A stretch of DNA of 64,000 bases from Rhodocytophaga rosea (GTDB lineage Bacteria > Bacteroidota > Bacteroidia > Cytophagales > 172606-1), in NCBI RefSeq assembly GCF_010119975.1, contig NZ_CP048222.1, positions 6,982,501-7,046,500 on the forward strand. The letters run 5' to 3'. The notes under the pieces are model-generated. The model did not search any database. It saw nothing but the letters and a program-made list of their open reading frames with translations, and was not told where the DNA came from. Below, piece after piece: positions 54,001 to 63,521 of this stretch. A program made the translations under genes and the position numbers. Every line of letters starts with the position of its first letter. The first letter of the stretch is position 1.

Positions 54001-54468
54001 ATGACACAGCCTACTTATCCTCTTGTAATGGTTTACAATAATAGGGTGTTAAATATAATACCAACAGAGGTTGATCTTTCTCAGCCTACACCTTTTGGTA
54101 CGATCAGACCAACCGATCAAGAAGTGGCCTTTGACGGGAATGGCAATAAGTGGACTTATCGGCTAACTTCAAACCAATCAAATCAATTCGAAGTTAGCTT
54201 TTCAAAAAAACTTCTGTTGTATACGTTGCCTAGCCCGATAATAATAGTTAAGCCAGAGTGGACAAACCAGGGTGTGTATCAATTGGAAGAGTTAAAAGAG
54301 GTAATCATTGCGTGTGTTCGCAACAGTGATTATGTTATTGCATCATTCACAGATATGGATGGCGTAGAAGCTGCAATCAGCCAGGCAAATTCCTTCTATG
54401 AGTTGTATCAGAATCTAAGTAAATATGAATTTATAATAGAAGAGAATGTCCTTTGGGGGGAACAATAG
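54001..54468 (+). CDS. Unknown small cytosolic protein
   Basis: 155 residues without signal peptide. It starts MTQPTYPLVMVYNNRVLNIIP and reads as a compact alpha/beta domain with aromatic and acidic residues (VKPEWTNQGVYQLEELKEV, ASFTDMDGVEAAISQANSFYELYQNL). I recognise no family. Size, solitary habit and neighbours resemble immunity-type orphan genes, without a visible toxin. Confidence 0.6.
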   Translation: MTQPTYPLVMVYNNRVLNIIPTEVDLSQPTPFGTIRPTDQEVAFDGNGNKWTYRLTSNQSNQFEVSFSKKLLLYTLPSPIIIVKPEWTNQGVYQLEELKEVIIACVRNSDYVIASFTDMDGVEAAISQANSFYELYQNLSKYEFIIEENVLWGEQ

Positions 54469-54486
54469 CATAAATCATAAAAGCCA

Positions 54487-54519
54487 TCAACACTTAACCC
54501 TATGACAACTATTGTCATC
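54487..54519. repeat. Partial copy of the AACACTTAACCC spacer motif plus palindrome
   Basis: AACACTTAACCC at 54490 repeats the left half of the hairpin family, but no right half follows. ATGACAA-CTA-TTGTCAT at 54503-54519 is a perfect 7-bp inverted repeat. Confidence 0.5.
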
Positions 54520-54582
54520 AGTGCAATGGATCAGCATGCAAGCAGTATGAGAGCTTTGTGCTCTATTGCCAGTAATTGAATT

Positions 54583-55215
54583 ATGAAAAAAATTGGATTT
54601 TCACTTCTGTTATTTTTAGTCTTTACGAAAAGCTATCCACAAGTAGAAATTCGGGGTGTAAGTAGAATTGAAACAGATGGTATACAGTCTGACTCTTTAA
54701 GTAGATCGCCAAATAAGGATTTTGAAGAGCGAATTAGAATAAAGCCAATAGTAGGATCAAGCAATGATGTAGAAATAAGATTTTATGCACATACACTATT
54801 GACTCATACAAGGGATTTGAGAATTATAAAACTAAATAAAAATACATGGGAAGGAATTCTTTTTAAAGAAACAAACCACCCAAGGATTAAGATTAGAAGA
54901 TATAAACTGAACCCTAAATCAGGGTTTGATGCACTTTTTAGTTTACTCCTTGAAAATAATCTGACAAGATTACCAGACCAAGAGGAACTCAAGCCCAAAA
55001 TGAGGAAGGTTACAATAAAAAACGGCTGGGAAGTTGAACATAAACTTCTTGTTACCGATGGAACTGTCTATACAGTGGAGTTCAAAATTGGCGATAAATC
55101 TAGAATTTACTCTTTTCATAGCTCTGAATCCTATGCAGAGTTTTATGCGGATGTACAAGAACTGAAAGACTATGTGGCCATAAAGAAGATTTTCGAAACA
55201 CAACTAAAAGAATAG
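54583..55215 (+). CDS. Unknown secreted protein
   Basis: 210 residues with a signal peptide (MKKIGFSLLLFLVFTKSYP). The mature part is charged and beta-rich, with DVEIRFYAHTLLTHTRDL, KIRRYKLNPKSGFDALF and the final YAEFYADVQELKDYVAIKKIF. AT-rich. No recognised family or catalytic motif. It is one of four adjacent orphan genes on the plus strand separated by hairpin-bearing spacers. Confidence 0.6.
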   Translation: MKKIGFSLLLFLVFTKSYPQVEIRGVSRIETDGIQSDSLSRSPNKDFEERIRIKPIVGSSNDVEIRFYAHTLLTHTRDLRIIKLNKNTWEGILFKETNHPRIKIRRYKLNPKSGFDALFSLLLENNLTRLPDQEELKPKMRKVTIKNGWEVEHKLLVTDGTVYTVEFKIGDKSRIYSFHSSESYAEFYADVQELKDYVAIKKIFETQLKE

Positions 55216-55392
55216 CTACTGGCAACTACAAATTTGACCGTCAACCGGGTCACCCAAGCACATAATTAACGTATGAGGACAATGTCGGCTGCACTTGGTG
55301 TATTGTGCACAAGCAGGAGAAAAGCAATATATTGGTAAACAAATGTGCGATTATAAAATAAATATCATCTATCAGATTGGTCTTGAAAACCT

Positions 55393-55833
55393 ATGAGAGC
55401 AGTATCTGGGCAGCTTCTCGTTTTATTCATTTTCCTGACAAGTTGTATGGATGAGAGCATTGCAGAAAAGCTTTATAGCAAGTGTAAGGAGAAAGATAAG
55501 TGTATCCAACAAGTTAAGCAGGTGACAAATTTCAAGTGGGAAAAGGTTTACATTTTTTCGGTTCAGGCAAATCTGGAATACATTGAAAAGATATTGGGTG
55601 TTCCTTATAAGCAGTGGAAAGACGTTGGAGACCGAATAATTTTTGTTGACAAAGGGAAAGTAGTTTATCACGAAGAATATTTTCCATATCCCGAACAAAT
55701 AGAAAATGGAAGTACTTTTTTTGAAATCAATAAAGATACTTATGTGGGGCAATATAATACAGCAGTTTTTTCTGTGGAAAAGCAGGAAAATGACAAAAGA
55801 GAATGGTATTATGTTATAAAACCAATTCAATAA
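55393..55833 (+). CDS. Unknown lipoprotein
   Basis: 146 residues. The N terminus MRAVSGQLLVLFIFLTSC ends in a lipobox-like LTSC, followed by MDESIAEKLYSKCKEKDKC with a cysteine pair. The rest is a small domain with VYIFSVQANLEYIEKILG, VGDRIIFVDKGKVVYHEEYF. No family found. Probably membrane-anchored on the outer side of the inner membrane or in the outer membrane. Confidence 0.6.
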   Translation: MRAVSGQLLVLFIFLTSCMDESIAEKLYSKCKEKDKCIQQVKQVTNFKWEKVYIFSVQANLEYIEKILGVPYKQWKDVGDRIIFVDKGKVVYHEEYFPYPEQIENGSTFFEINKDTYVGQYNTAVFSVEKQENDKREWYYVIKPIQ

Positions 55834-55934
55834 AAAGCATTTCATCCCCTGGACATCAGGAGAAAAGAACTTGAACCTGATACTTTGCGGAGATGGCCAG
55901 TTTTATAATGTAAACAAAAACCATATACAAACGC

Positions 55935-56321
55935 ATGTTCACCCTCAGTCAGATAAACGACATACATGAACGTCTTGGAAAACAAGCAACCCTGGCTCAA
56001 TACCTGCAGGCGCTGGAAGCTATTGGCGTAGTGAAATATGATTCATTCCTAACCGATGGGCATTCAGAATATTATGGAAAGAACAATGAAAAAATAGTTT
56101 CTCCTTCTGTGCATAAGACATTGGAAATTACCCATACTAGCAATGCGGAAAGTATGCATACGCAATTACATTTACATGAGCAGGGCAAAATAGATTATCT
56201 GGAAATGTCAAGGGGATTAGCTGAGAGCGGAATTGAAAAATGGACATTTGACACCATTCATAAGACAATTACCTATTATGGTAAAGATGGGAATAAAGTA
56301 TTGGTGGAAGAGATTGAGTGA
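55935..56321 (+). CDS. DUF1398 family protein (YbcV-like)
   Basis: 128 residues, standard family length: MFTLSQINDIHERLGKQAT at the start, YLQALEAIGVVKYDSFLTDGHSEYYG in the middle, HEQGKIDYLEMSRGLAESGIEKWTFD and the ending YYGKDGNKVLVEEI. DUF1398 proteins are small cytosolic proteins of unknown function found widely in Bacteroidota and in phage-like regions of E. coli. It is the last gene of the small-gene block. Confidence 0.87.
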   Translation: MFTLSQINDIHERLGKQATLAQYLQALEAIGVVKYDSFLTDGHSEYYGKNNEKIVSPSVHKTLEITHTSNAESMHTQLHLHEQGKIDYLEMSRGLAESGIEKWTFDTIHKTITYYGKDGNKVLVEEIE

Positions 56322-56368
56322 AAAAAGCATAAACTACGCATGCAAATTTGCCTGCTAATCCATACCAC

Positions 56369-57811
56369 ATGCCATACCTAAATTCCTGCCGTCTTTTTCT
56401 GTGCATTCTTCTTTTTTCGCTCACATTTCGCTGCACGCCTTCATCACCACCGCTGAAGGAACATTCTCCGGAAAAGAAAGCCAGTCAAAAAGTGTTTGCT
56501 ATTCAACAAGTGAATGTTATCCCGATGACATCCGGAGGTAACATACTGCCCAATGCTACGGTGATCATTAGAAATGAACGGATTGTATCGCTCAATGGGC
56601 CCATTCCTGCTGAAGCTGAAATCATTGATGGTAAAGGAAAATGGCTTATTCCTGGTCTTATTGATATGCATGTGCATGTACCAACAGATATGCATTTTGG
56701 TCCGGCACGCCCGACGCAAGGAGCTACTCTATTTTTTGATACACAAGATATGATGACGCCTTACATTGCGAATGGAGTTACTACAATTTTCGAACTCACA
56801 GCTAAAGCTGAACACTTTGGCCAAAGAAACGAAATAGCCAGGGGCGATGTGATTGGGCCGCATATGGCACTGGCAGCGCTTATTAATGGAGGGGAAGGAT
56901 CAGGAAGAGTAGTAAATACCGCCTCCGATGGTCGTCAAGCTGTTCGCAGTGCCAAAGCCGAAGGCTACGAGTTCATCAAGGTATATTCTGATCTGAATGT
57001 AGAGACATATCAGGCTATTATTGATGAAGCTAAGAAGCAGGGATTAAAAACCATCGGACATATTCCTAATGCATTTAAAGGCAGGCTGGAACAAGCCTTT
57101 GTGCCACATTTTGGAATGGTGGCGCATGGAGAGGAATTTTCGAAACAGACAAATGAATATAGCGAAGGGGATGCGCAGCGTTTTGCACAGCTTGCCAAAA
57201 AGAATGAAACCTGGCTGTCGCCTACCTTAACAACCATGGAGCGGATTTTAACTCAGGTGCGTTCACTAGACGAACTTCGTGCTTCTCCATTACTTCAATA
57301 TGTGCATCCGCTTTTGCAGAGTAAATGGCTGACAGCTAATAATTATAACAGGGACACAAGCCCGGAACGTGTCGCTCATATCGGGCAACTGGTTGATTTC
57401 AATGTTAAATTGGTACGGGCTTTTAAAAAAGCCGGAGTACCGATTGTGGTCGGCACTGACACTGGCGTTTCTGGAGTAATGGCTGGATTTGCCGTTCATG
57501 ATGAAATCGAATTGTTGGTAAAAGCCGGAATGACACCCCTGGAAGCGCTCGCCTCAGCCACCCGTTTGCCTGCCAGTTGGCTTGGTATCGATAACGAAGT
57601 GGGAACCATCGAAGTAGGCAAACGGGCAGACCTGATTTTGCTTGATGCTGACCCACTCACTGATATAACAAACACCAGAAAAATCAGGGGAGTTTTTGTC
57701 AATGGCAGATGGGTGGACCGGTCCACGAGCCAGGCTATGCTTTCCGGCCTCTCCAAGCGTAATCAAGCTGCCAAAAATGATTATGACTGGAACAAAAGAA
57801 GAGACTACTAA
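56369..57811 (+). CDS. Amidohydrolase lipoprotein
   Basis: 480 residues from the ATG at 56369; the frame begins with a TTG at 56348. A signal with a lipobox-like LTFRC lies at the N terminus. Metal ligands of the amidohydrolase barrel: LIDMHVHVPTD (HxH), the Lys in FIKVYSDL, His in TIGHIPNAF, His in VAHGEEFSK, and Asp in VVGTDTGVSG. The last block GTIEVGKRADLILLDADPL is the imidazolonepropionase-like pattern. It should hydrolyse a cyclic amide, ester or peptide outside the cytoplasm; substrate unknown. Confidence 0.87.
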   Translation: MPYLNSCRLFLCILLFSLTFRCTPSSPPLKEHSPEKKASQKVFAIQQVNVIPMTSGGNILPNATVIIRNERIVSLNGPIPAEAEIIDGKGKWLIPGLIDMHVHVPTDMHFGPARPTQGATLFFDTQDMMTPYIANGVTTIFELTAKAEHFGQRNEIARGDVIGPHMALAALINGGEGSGRVVNTASDGRQAVRSAKAEGYEFIKVYSDLNVETYQAIIDEAKKQGLKTIGHIPNAFKGRLEQAFVPHFGMVAHGEEFSKQTNEYSEGDAQRFAQLAKKNETWLSPTLTTMERILTQVRSLDELRASPLLQYVHPLLQSKWLTANNYNRDTSPERVAHIGQLVDFNVKLVRAFKKAGVPIVVGTDTGVSGVMAGFAVHDEIELLVKAGMTPLEALASATRLPASWLGIDNEVGTIEVGKRADLILLDADPLTDITNTRKIRGVFVNGRWVDRSTSQAMLSGLSKRNQAAKNDYDWNKRRDY

Positions 57812-57955
57812 AGTATTGTTTGGCAGCAATAGGCAAGAACAAGCCCTGATCGAAATTATACCCTTGGAATCTTAGTTCAATAGCATTATTTAACTTATTT
57901 GACCTGGTGTGAGGCAGTGTTTGTTCCATTCTTACAAATTATAAATAAAAATAGC

Positions 57956-58720
57956 ATGAAACCCACCATTTCCTATACGATCTGGTTTAGTCAGCGCAAC
58001 GGAAGCACCCTGCTTTGTGAAGCTTTAAAATCTACAGGAATTGCAGGTAAACCTGGAGAATGGGTAGAAATTCCTCCTAGTAATACATTGCTGGAATTTT
58101 ATCAGGCTAATGATTATTTAGACCTGCAAAATAAGCTCTGGCTACAGGGCACAACTCCTAATGGTGTGTTTGGACTTAAGGCCAATGCTCCGCGAAAAGA
58201 AAATGATTCCATCATGTGGGAGTTGGCCCAGATTCCTGGCGCTGGGTCAACGACTCTTGCTCACTCTGAGATATGGGAAAATGCTTTTCCTCATGGAAAA
58301 CACATATTTCTCACCCGGAGAAATAAAGTCAGGCAAGCGGTTTCCTGGTGGAAAGCGATTGTTACCCGGCAATGGCATCTGGTAAAAGGAGAGGAGAAAC
58401 AACTGTTTAATGATAATCTCAGGGAACAATATAATTTCGAAGCAATCAGGCATCTGTTCATAGAAATTTCGCTCCGGGAAAGCAAAATTCAGGCATTTCT
58501 GGAAGATGGAAACATAGTGCCCCTCACCATCGTGTATGAAGATTTTATCAAAGAATATACACACACCATCCGCAAGGTGATTACTTTCCTGGGGATTACA
58601 CAGGCAGAGTATCCTATTCACGAACCTTATTATGAGCCGCTTTCCGACGAGGTATCTGAGGAGTGGGTAGAACGGTTTAGAAAAGAACTACAAAAAGATT
58701 GGAAGAATGTGATCTGGTGA
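57956..58720 (+). CDS. Stf0-type sulfotransferase
   Basis: 254 residues from the ATG at 57956. The PAPS-binding 5'-phosphosulfate loop is TIWFSQRNGSTLLCEAL near the N terminus, and the 3'-phosphate loop is FLTRRNKVRQAVSWWKA. The C-terminal VYEDFIKEYTHTIRKVITFLGI matches the Stf0 family, whose founding member sulfates trehalose in mycobacteria. The acceptor here is unknown; it could be a glycolipid or sugar. It would consume PAPS made by CysC at 45 kb. Confidence 0.85.
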   Translation: MKPTISYTIWFSQRNGSTLLCEALKSTGIAGKPGEWVEIPPSNTLLEFYQANDYLDLQNKLWLQGTTPNGVFGLKANAPRKENDSIMWELAQIPGAGSTTLAHSEIWENAFPHGKHIFLTRRNKVRQAVSWWKAIVTRQWHLVKGEEKQLFNDNLREQYNFEAIRHLFIEISLRESKIQAFLEDGNIVPLTIVYEDFIKEYTHTIRKVITFLGITQAEYPIHEPYYEPLSDEVSEEWVERFRKELQKDWKNVIW

Positions 58721-58812
58721 AAAGAATATTAACATCTGGATAGGTATATATATAAATATTTCTACAATTGATGCAAAATAAAAAAAGTATTCTATAAGTA
58801 ATTTTATGTAGG

Positions 58813-60066
58813 ATGAAAATAGTATATCCAAACAGTTTTGAAGTAGAAGCTCAGATATTAAATGGAAAGAAACTTAAACATATAATTCAGGGACACAACT
58901 ATATCATAAAACCAGATTTGTATAAGGATTTAACAGGCCGTACCTATTTGCTTGATTCAAACCAGATTATTATTGAGTTTTATGACCGTCAAGGCATTAT
59001 AGTGAATACCATTGCCGATTTTCAACAAATGAAATCAGTAAAGTTTATTAAAAATCAAGTTGGTTTTCTTCACCAGAGAATATCTTATTATTTCAAACTC
59101 GTCAGACAGGAGGCAGACCGTTTAATTAATGAATTGCAAGGACAACACTTAAAACAATATAAGTCTGAATTTGAGGGTTTTTATGCATTCAAAGTTTTTC
59201 ATCTATATAACAATCAAGTAATTATCCTATATGAAGATGAAGCTTATCTGTATGAAGATATAGATGCATTAGCATTTGATAATGATTATGTGTTAAATAT
59301 TCATTATCCAAAACGTGGCGAATCTGGAAGAGAAGATTTCATTAAAGGGAAGTTACCTACAGAATATAACATCAACGACTACTTTGTTTATCCAGAAGAA
59401 GCAGAGGAGATAATAAGAATGCATCAATTAGGTGTAGAGCTGTATGATATACAGTACCATTCCCATTTTACAAGTATTCTTTATAAATCTTCTTATGGGT
59501 ATTATATATTAATGCAAGATTTTAACCAGTTAAATGTAGGTCGTACAGGCAAGATTGGTATTGGTGAGGTATATATTTTTATGACAAAGGAAGATTTTGA
59601 TAAAGACTACCAGAATAAACTTAAATGGAGAAAAGAATTTGACTCAAATCCAGAATTAAGAAATGGAGTACATATCTACAAAAAACTTTCAGATAAGTAT
59701 GGAAAATATTTTCCAAATCATACGTTTGAAGAAATTAAAAAATTACCTGTCCTATTAAACTTCGACCCAGAAAGACTTAATTTTTCAGAAGAGTGCTTGC
59801 AAATTTTGAGTGAATCAATTAAATGGAATTATGGAGGCGAAGAGTTTTTTCGATTACTTATCCATCCTATTTTGGCTTATATTGGTGAGTACAATAAAAA
59901 GAAAGGAAATGGTGACTGGAAAATGAAATTGGATCGTGAAGGAGAAGTTTGGGAACCACGGTTTATAGATTCTCGGGGAAATGAAGTTTTTGATATTTTT
60001 TATTTATGGAAGGATTTTCATGAGGCTGAATATGGAATCCCACGCGTTGAATATTATATCAGGTAG
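58813..60066 (+). CDS. Large orphan protein, AT-rich
   Basis: 417 residues, notably lower GC than the flanking genes. No signal peptide. It is rich in Tyr, Asp, Glu and Lys, with EFEGFYAFKVFHLYNNQVIIL, a very acidic AYLYEDIDALAFDNDY, and a C-terminal domain with WEPRFIDSRGNEVFDIFYLWKDFHE. No catalytic motif or known family can be named. Composition and isolation point to a transferred gene, perhaps of an immunity or phage-defence type, but there is no direct evidence. Confidence 0.65.
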   Translation: MKIVYPNSFEVEAQILNGKKLKHIIQGHNYIIKPDLYKDLTGRTYLLDSNQIIIEFYDRQGIIVNTIADFQQMKSVKFIKNQVGFLHQRISYYFKLVRQEADRLINELQGQHLKQYKSEFEGFYAFKVFHLYNNQVIILYEDEAYLYEDIDALAFDNDYVLNIHYPKRGESGREDFIKGKLPTEYNINDYFVYPEEAEEIIRMHQLGVELYDIQYHSHFTSILYKSSYGYYILMQDFNQLNVGRTGKIGIGEVYIFMTKEDFDKDYQNKLKWRKEFDSNPELRNGVHIYKKLSDKYGKYFPNHTFEEIKKLPVLLNFDPERLNFSEECLQILSESIKWNYGGEEFFRLLIHPILAYIGEYNKKKGNGDWKMKLDREGEVWEPRFIDSRGNEVFDIFYLWKDFHEAEYGIPRVEYYIR

Positions 60067-60178
60067 TATTATTACTGTCGTATACTAAAGCTACAAAAAG
60101 TTCTTATACATGATTAAAAATCACAAACTATATTTACTAGCAACCAGCAACAAATAACTATAACCAAAAGCAGTAGCT

Positions 60179-60886
60179 ATGAACAAATTAATTGTGGTAA
60201 CAGGCGGCACTAAAGGAATTGGCCGGGCAATAATTGAGACATTTGCCCGGAACGGCTTTGATGTAGTAACCTGTGCCCGTAATGCGCAGGATCTGCAGCA
60301 GCTACAGCGGGAAATCAAGCTAGCCTTTCCCTCCATACAGCTTTTTGCCCGGCAAGCCGATCTGTCAAAAAAAGAAGAGGTGAACCGTTTTGCCGGTTTT
60401 GTATTGGGGCTGCAACGAAATATAGATGTACTGGTAAATAATACCGGGTATTTTGTGCCGGGACAAATACACAATGAGCCGGAAGGTACACTGGAAAATA
60501 TGATGGATACCAATCTGTATAGCGCCTATTATCTTACCAGGCATTTAATTTCAGGCATGATGGAAAGGAAGGATGGCTATGTGTTTAATATCTGTTCCAT
60601 TGCCAGTATTATGGCTTATCCTAATGGAGGGGCCTATAGCATTACCAAATTCGCCCTTTATGGCCTCACCAAAGTATTGCGGGAAGAAATGAAACCTTTT
60701 GGTATCCGGGTCACAGCAGTACTTCCGGGAGCAACCCTTACTGCCAGCTGGGAAGGGGTAGATTTGCCAGCTGAACGCTTTATGAAGGCTGAAGACGTAG
60801 CTGAATCTATGTACAATGCCTTTGCCCTCTCCAGACAATCGGTTGTAGAAGAAATCCTCATCCGTCCGCAACTGGGAGACCTGTAG
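60179..60886 (+). CDS. Short-chain dehydrogenase/reductase
   Basis: 235 residues, classical SDR. The nucleotide site is VVTGGTKGIGRA; DVLVNNTGYF is the NNAG-equivalent (NNTG); the catalytic Ser, Tyr and Lys are in NICSIASIMAYPNGGAYSITKF. The Arg after the first strand (CARNAQD) suggests NADPH preference. The C-terminal PGATLTASW is usual. Substrate unknown. Just upstream is an AACNAAC-rich spacer tract. Confidence 0.92.
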   Translation: MNKLIVVTGGTKGIGRAIIETFARNGFDVVTCARNAQDLQQLQREIKLAFPSIQLFARQADLSKKEEVNRFAGFVLGLQRNIDVLVNNTGYFVPGQIHNEPEGTLENMMDTNLYSAYYLTRHLISGMMERKDGYVFNICSIASIMAYPNGGAYSITKFALYGLTKVLREEMKPFGIRVTAVLPGATLTASWEGVDLPAERFMKAEDVAESMYNAFALSRQSVVEEILIRPQLGDL

Positions 60887-61399
60887 GGTAATACTGCGGA
60901 AATCTGGGGAATGAGAAGAGAAAACTGAACGAATACTTCTCTATTTCGGGTAGATTAGTTTTAATTATTATGGGTCAAACTTCCGGCAATAAGTTAACTA
61001 CTGGCCAGTTATCCGGCCTGTTTTCGCTTACCGGCAAACGGTGAAAAGAACATGCCTTAAGTAACCCATCTCAAGGCTTTCCCTTTAAAATGTACGCCTA
61101 CGCTTTCTGGCAGCGAGATTTTTTCTCCTCAATCATTGCAATGAATAAAGCAAAAACGTTCTGGCGTAATGCTTTCTGAAAACGCCTGTGGCAGGCGGCT
61201 AAAGAGAATACCATTAAAATTATCCTGCGAGGAACAGCAAGCAAATAGGATTCCAGCCAGCCTTTTCCTGCTGACAGGATATGTTTTTAATGTATTCATG
61301 ACTAAATGCCAGTAATCATGCTTAGCCACAAAAAAGCGCAACCTGTTTATGGCTACGCTTATATAAAATGCTGAGAAAATTCCGGTTTAACCAGAGAAT
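60887..61399. other. 513-bp gene-free convergent spacer
   Basis: Between the SDR gene and the minus-strand MCE gene. Apart from the terminator at 61330-61359 I see only low-quality frames; the minus frame at 61129-61341 (70 codons) has no protein-like pattern. Several CCGGC words near 60980-61035 can pair, so a small structured RNA is not excluded. Confidence 0.4.
61330..61359 (-). terminator. Terminator of the MCE gene
   Basis: On the minus strand AGCGTAGCC (61359-61351) pairs with GGTTGCGCT (61343-61335) over a 7-base loop with G-T pairs, followed by a T run. It is 40 bp after the MCE stop. Confidence 0.75.
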
Positions 61400-62347
61400 T
61401 TACTTCTTGTCTTTCTTCTTCTTATCTTTTCCTCCGCCAAACACTGAAAAGCGTATATAGCGTCCCGGGTTTGCCTTTACATCAATAAACAAACTATCCA
61501 GGTCCTCGGCAGCATTGTTAAGATTCGTATATAAAGAATCGTTTTTAGCCAATTTACCTAAAGTCCCCTGGCCTTCATTAATCTGATTCAAGGTCCGGTT
61601 GAGGCTGGCAATTGAAGCGTTGGCGTTATCTACCGCTTTGGCTAGTTGCATCCGCTGCAAGGTATCGGTAAAATTGTTCAGGTTGCGCATGATGGGTTTT
61701 ATACCGGTACGGCTGTCATTGAGTGTAGTTGACAAGGTATTCAGATTGCTCATGATACCTTTAATGGCATCATCATTACTATCCAGTGTATTGTTCAGCG
61801 AAGAGGACGTTTTTTTCATGCTTAGTAAGGTGGCATCAATGGTTTGGGTAACCCCTTGGAATTGCTTCACCAGCTGGTTAATATTATGAATAGCAGAATC
61901 CAGATTTTGGGCAAGCGGAGTAGCTTTAGCCTGAATGATCTCAGCAATTCCCTGCTCTTTGGCACTCCGCAGTGTATCATCCGATTCTTTTACACGGGTA
62001 ACTGGGCCTACAATCAGGTTAATATATTTACCTCCCAATACTCCACTGCTGGCAAGCATCGCTGTGGTAGAATCGCTCAGGGCTATCTTGCGGTCAATAT
62101 CTAAAGTGACCAGCAGCTTGTTGTTCCGGTTTTGCAGAATGGTAATCTCTTTCACCCGTCCGACAGCTAGTCCGTTCAGCGTAACCGGATTGGAAACAGT
62201 GAGTCCATCTATATTATCATATACGGCATAATAACTGTTATTGGGGGAAAAAAAATCTACTCCTTTCAGGAAATTAAAACCCAGGTAGAGCACTATACCT
62301 GAAACGATGGCAAGCAGGCCTACTTTTACTTCTTTGGATATTTTCAC
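61400..62347 (-). CDS. MCE-domain (MlaD-like) lipid transport protein
   Basis: 315 residues. An N-terminal helix (EVKVGLLAIVSGIVLYLGFNFL) anchors the MCE domain (about 40-115; VYDNIDGLTVSNPVTLNGLAVGRVKEI and SSGVLGGKYINLIVGP). A long helical tail follows, typical of Bacteroidota MlaD homologues, and a lysine-rich end. MCE rings carry phospholipids between the membranes with MlaE and MlaF, whose homologues are encoded at 48.9-50.5 kb. The gene lies next to a cell-wall amidase. Confidence 0.9.
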   Translation of the reverse strand: MKISKEVKVGLLAIVSGIVLYLGFNFLKGVDFFSPNNSYYAVYDNIDGLTVSNPVTLNGLAVGRVKEITILQNRNNKLLVTLDIDRKIALSDSTTAMLASSGVLGGKYINLIVGPVTRVKESDDTLRSAKEQGIAEIIQAKATPLAQNLDSAIHNINQLVKQFQGVTQTIDATLLSMKKTSSSLNNTLDSNDDAIKGIMSNLNTLSTTLNDSRTGIKPIMRNLNNFTDTLQRMQLAKAVDNANASIASLNRTLNQINEGQGTLGKLAKNDSLYTNLNNAAEDLDSLFIDVKANPGRYIRFSVFGGGKDKKKKDKK

Positions 62348-62422
62348 ACAAGTAAAATTTAATTATATAATTTGGTTATGCGGAATCCGGTTTTCCGGAG
62401 CCAGTTTAAACGGGAAATATAC

Positions 62423-63211
62423 TTAATCGTTCATGGATTCAATGTCCTCCTTGTATTCACGGAAGGCTCTGAATATACCGGAAGCAATAAATTCCTGGTT
62501 GGCTACATTTGTTAGATAGCGTTCTTCCGTCTGGTTGGTCAGATAGCCGATTTCTACCAGCACACTGGGCATCGATGTTTTCCATAATACAATAAAACCG
62601 GCTTGTTTCACCCCACGGCTTTTACGGTTCACCCGTTTCTGGAACTGTGTTTCGATATGACTGGCCAGTAACAGGCTGTTTTCAATATAGGCACTCTGGT
62701 AGTTGGCAAGCAGGATGTGGGCCATAGGCGAATTAGGATCAAACCCCTCGTATTTCTCCTCATGGTCTTTTTCCTGCAAAATAACAGAATTCTCCCGTTT
62801 GGCTACATCCAGGTTATCTTCCGATTTATGCAAACCAAGTGTATAGGTTTCAGTGCCGTATATAGACGGATTTGAAATGGCATTGCAATGGATAGAAATG
62901 AACAAATCTGCATGGTTTTTATTGGCCAGGCCTGCCCGGTCGTGAAGTTCAATAAACTTATCGGTAGTACGGGTATAAATTACTTTCACTTCAGGCATAA
63001 ATTTTTTAATGATTTTGCCTAATTGAAGCGCAACTTTTAGGGCAACATCTTTTTCCTTGGCAGATTTGCCATGCGTACCAGGATCATGACCTCCATGCCC
63101 GGCATCAATTACAATTGTTCGTACCTTGAATGGATTACGTGTCTCCAGGCTGGTGAAAGAACAAAGTATAATAAGTAAGGTAAGAGATAAACCTGCAAGA
63201 ATATGTTTCAC
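62423..63211 (-). CDS. N-acetylmuramoyl-L-alanine amidase
   Basis: 262 residues from the GTG at 63211, which follows a rare strong ribosome site GGGAGGTACC; the frame is open to 63292. A hydrophobic segment (HILAGLSLTLLIILCSF) serves as signal or anchor. The AmiA/AmiC-type domain has zinc ligands in IVIDAGHGGHDPG, a Glu in SAKEKDVALKV, His in DLFISIHCNA, and the final Glu in SVLVEIGYLTNQTEE. It cleaves the bond between muramic acid and the stem peptide in the periplasm during cell separation. Confidence 0.93.
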   Translation of the reverse strand: MKHILAGLSLTLLIILCSFTSLETRNPFKVRTIVIDAGHGGHDPGTHGKSAKEKDVALKVALQLGKIIKKFMPEVKVIYTRTTDKFIELHDRAGLANKNHADLFISIHCNAISNPSIYGTETYTLGLHKSEDNLDVAKRENSVILQEKDHEEKYEGFDPNSPMAHILLANYQSAYIENSLLLASHIETQFQKRVNRKSRGVKQAGFIVLWKTSMPSVLVEIGYLTNQTEERYLTNVANQEFIASGIFRAFREYKEDIESMND

Positions 63212-63521
63212 GGTACCTCCCAAGGTTAATAATGACAGGTTATTTGACGCAAAAATGTAAATTTTATTTGATTTTTCTGCTTTCCCTTGCATTTTTGACG
63301 TAAGAATACTACTTAAAGTACTATAAAAATTAAGGTTTAGGAGTGTTTATCCTCATTTTATAGGATTTTGTTATATTTTATTAACGTTTTCTAATCCCGG
63401 AAATTATATCTTCTCAATCTGGCTAAATTATATACTTCTTAAGTATTCGCCTGAGCCCTTTGTTGAAAAACGAGATTCATTTAGTAAATAATAAACTGCA
63501 TTCATTATTACTATCCATCTT

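Noticed and set aside
60960-61330. Small stable RNA (tmRNA, 6S, RNase P) in the convergent gap
   Set aside because: No conserved tag, P-loop or core words of these RNAs could be found; only scattered CCGGC pairs.
61129-61341. 70-codon minus frame downstream of the MCE terminator
   Set aside because: No signal, motif or protein-like composition, and it begins on the far side of a terminator.
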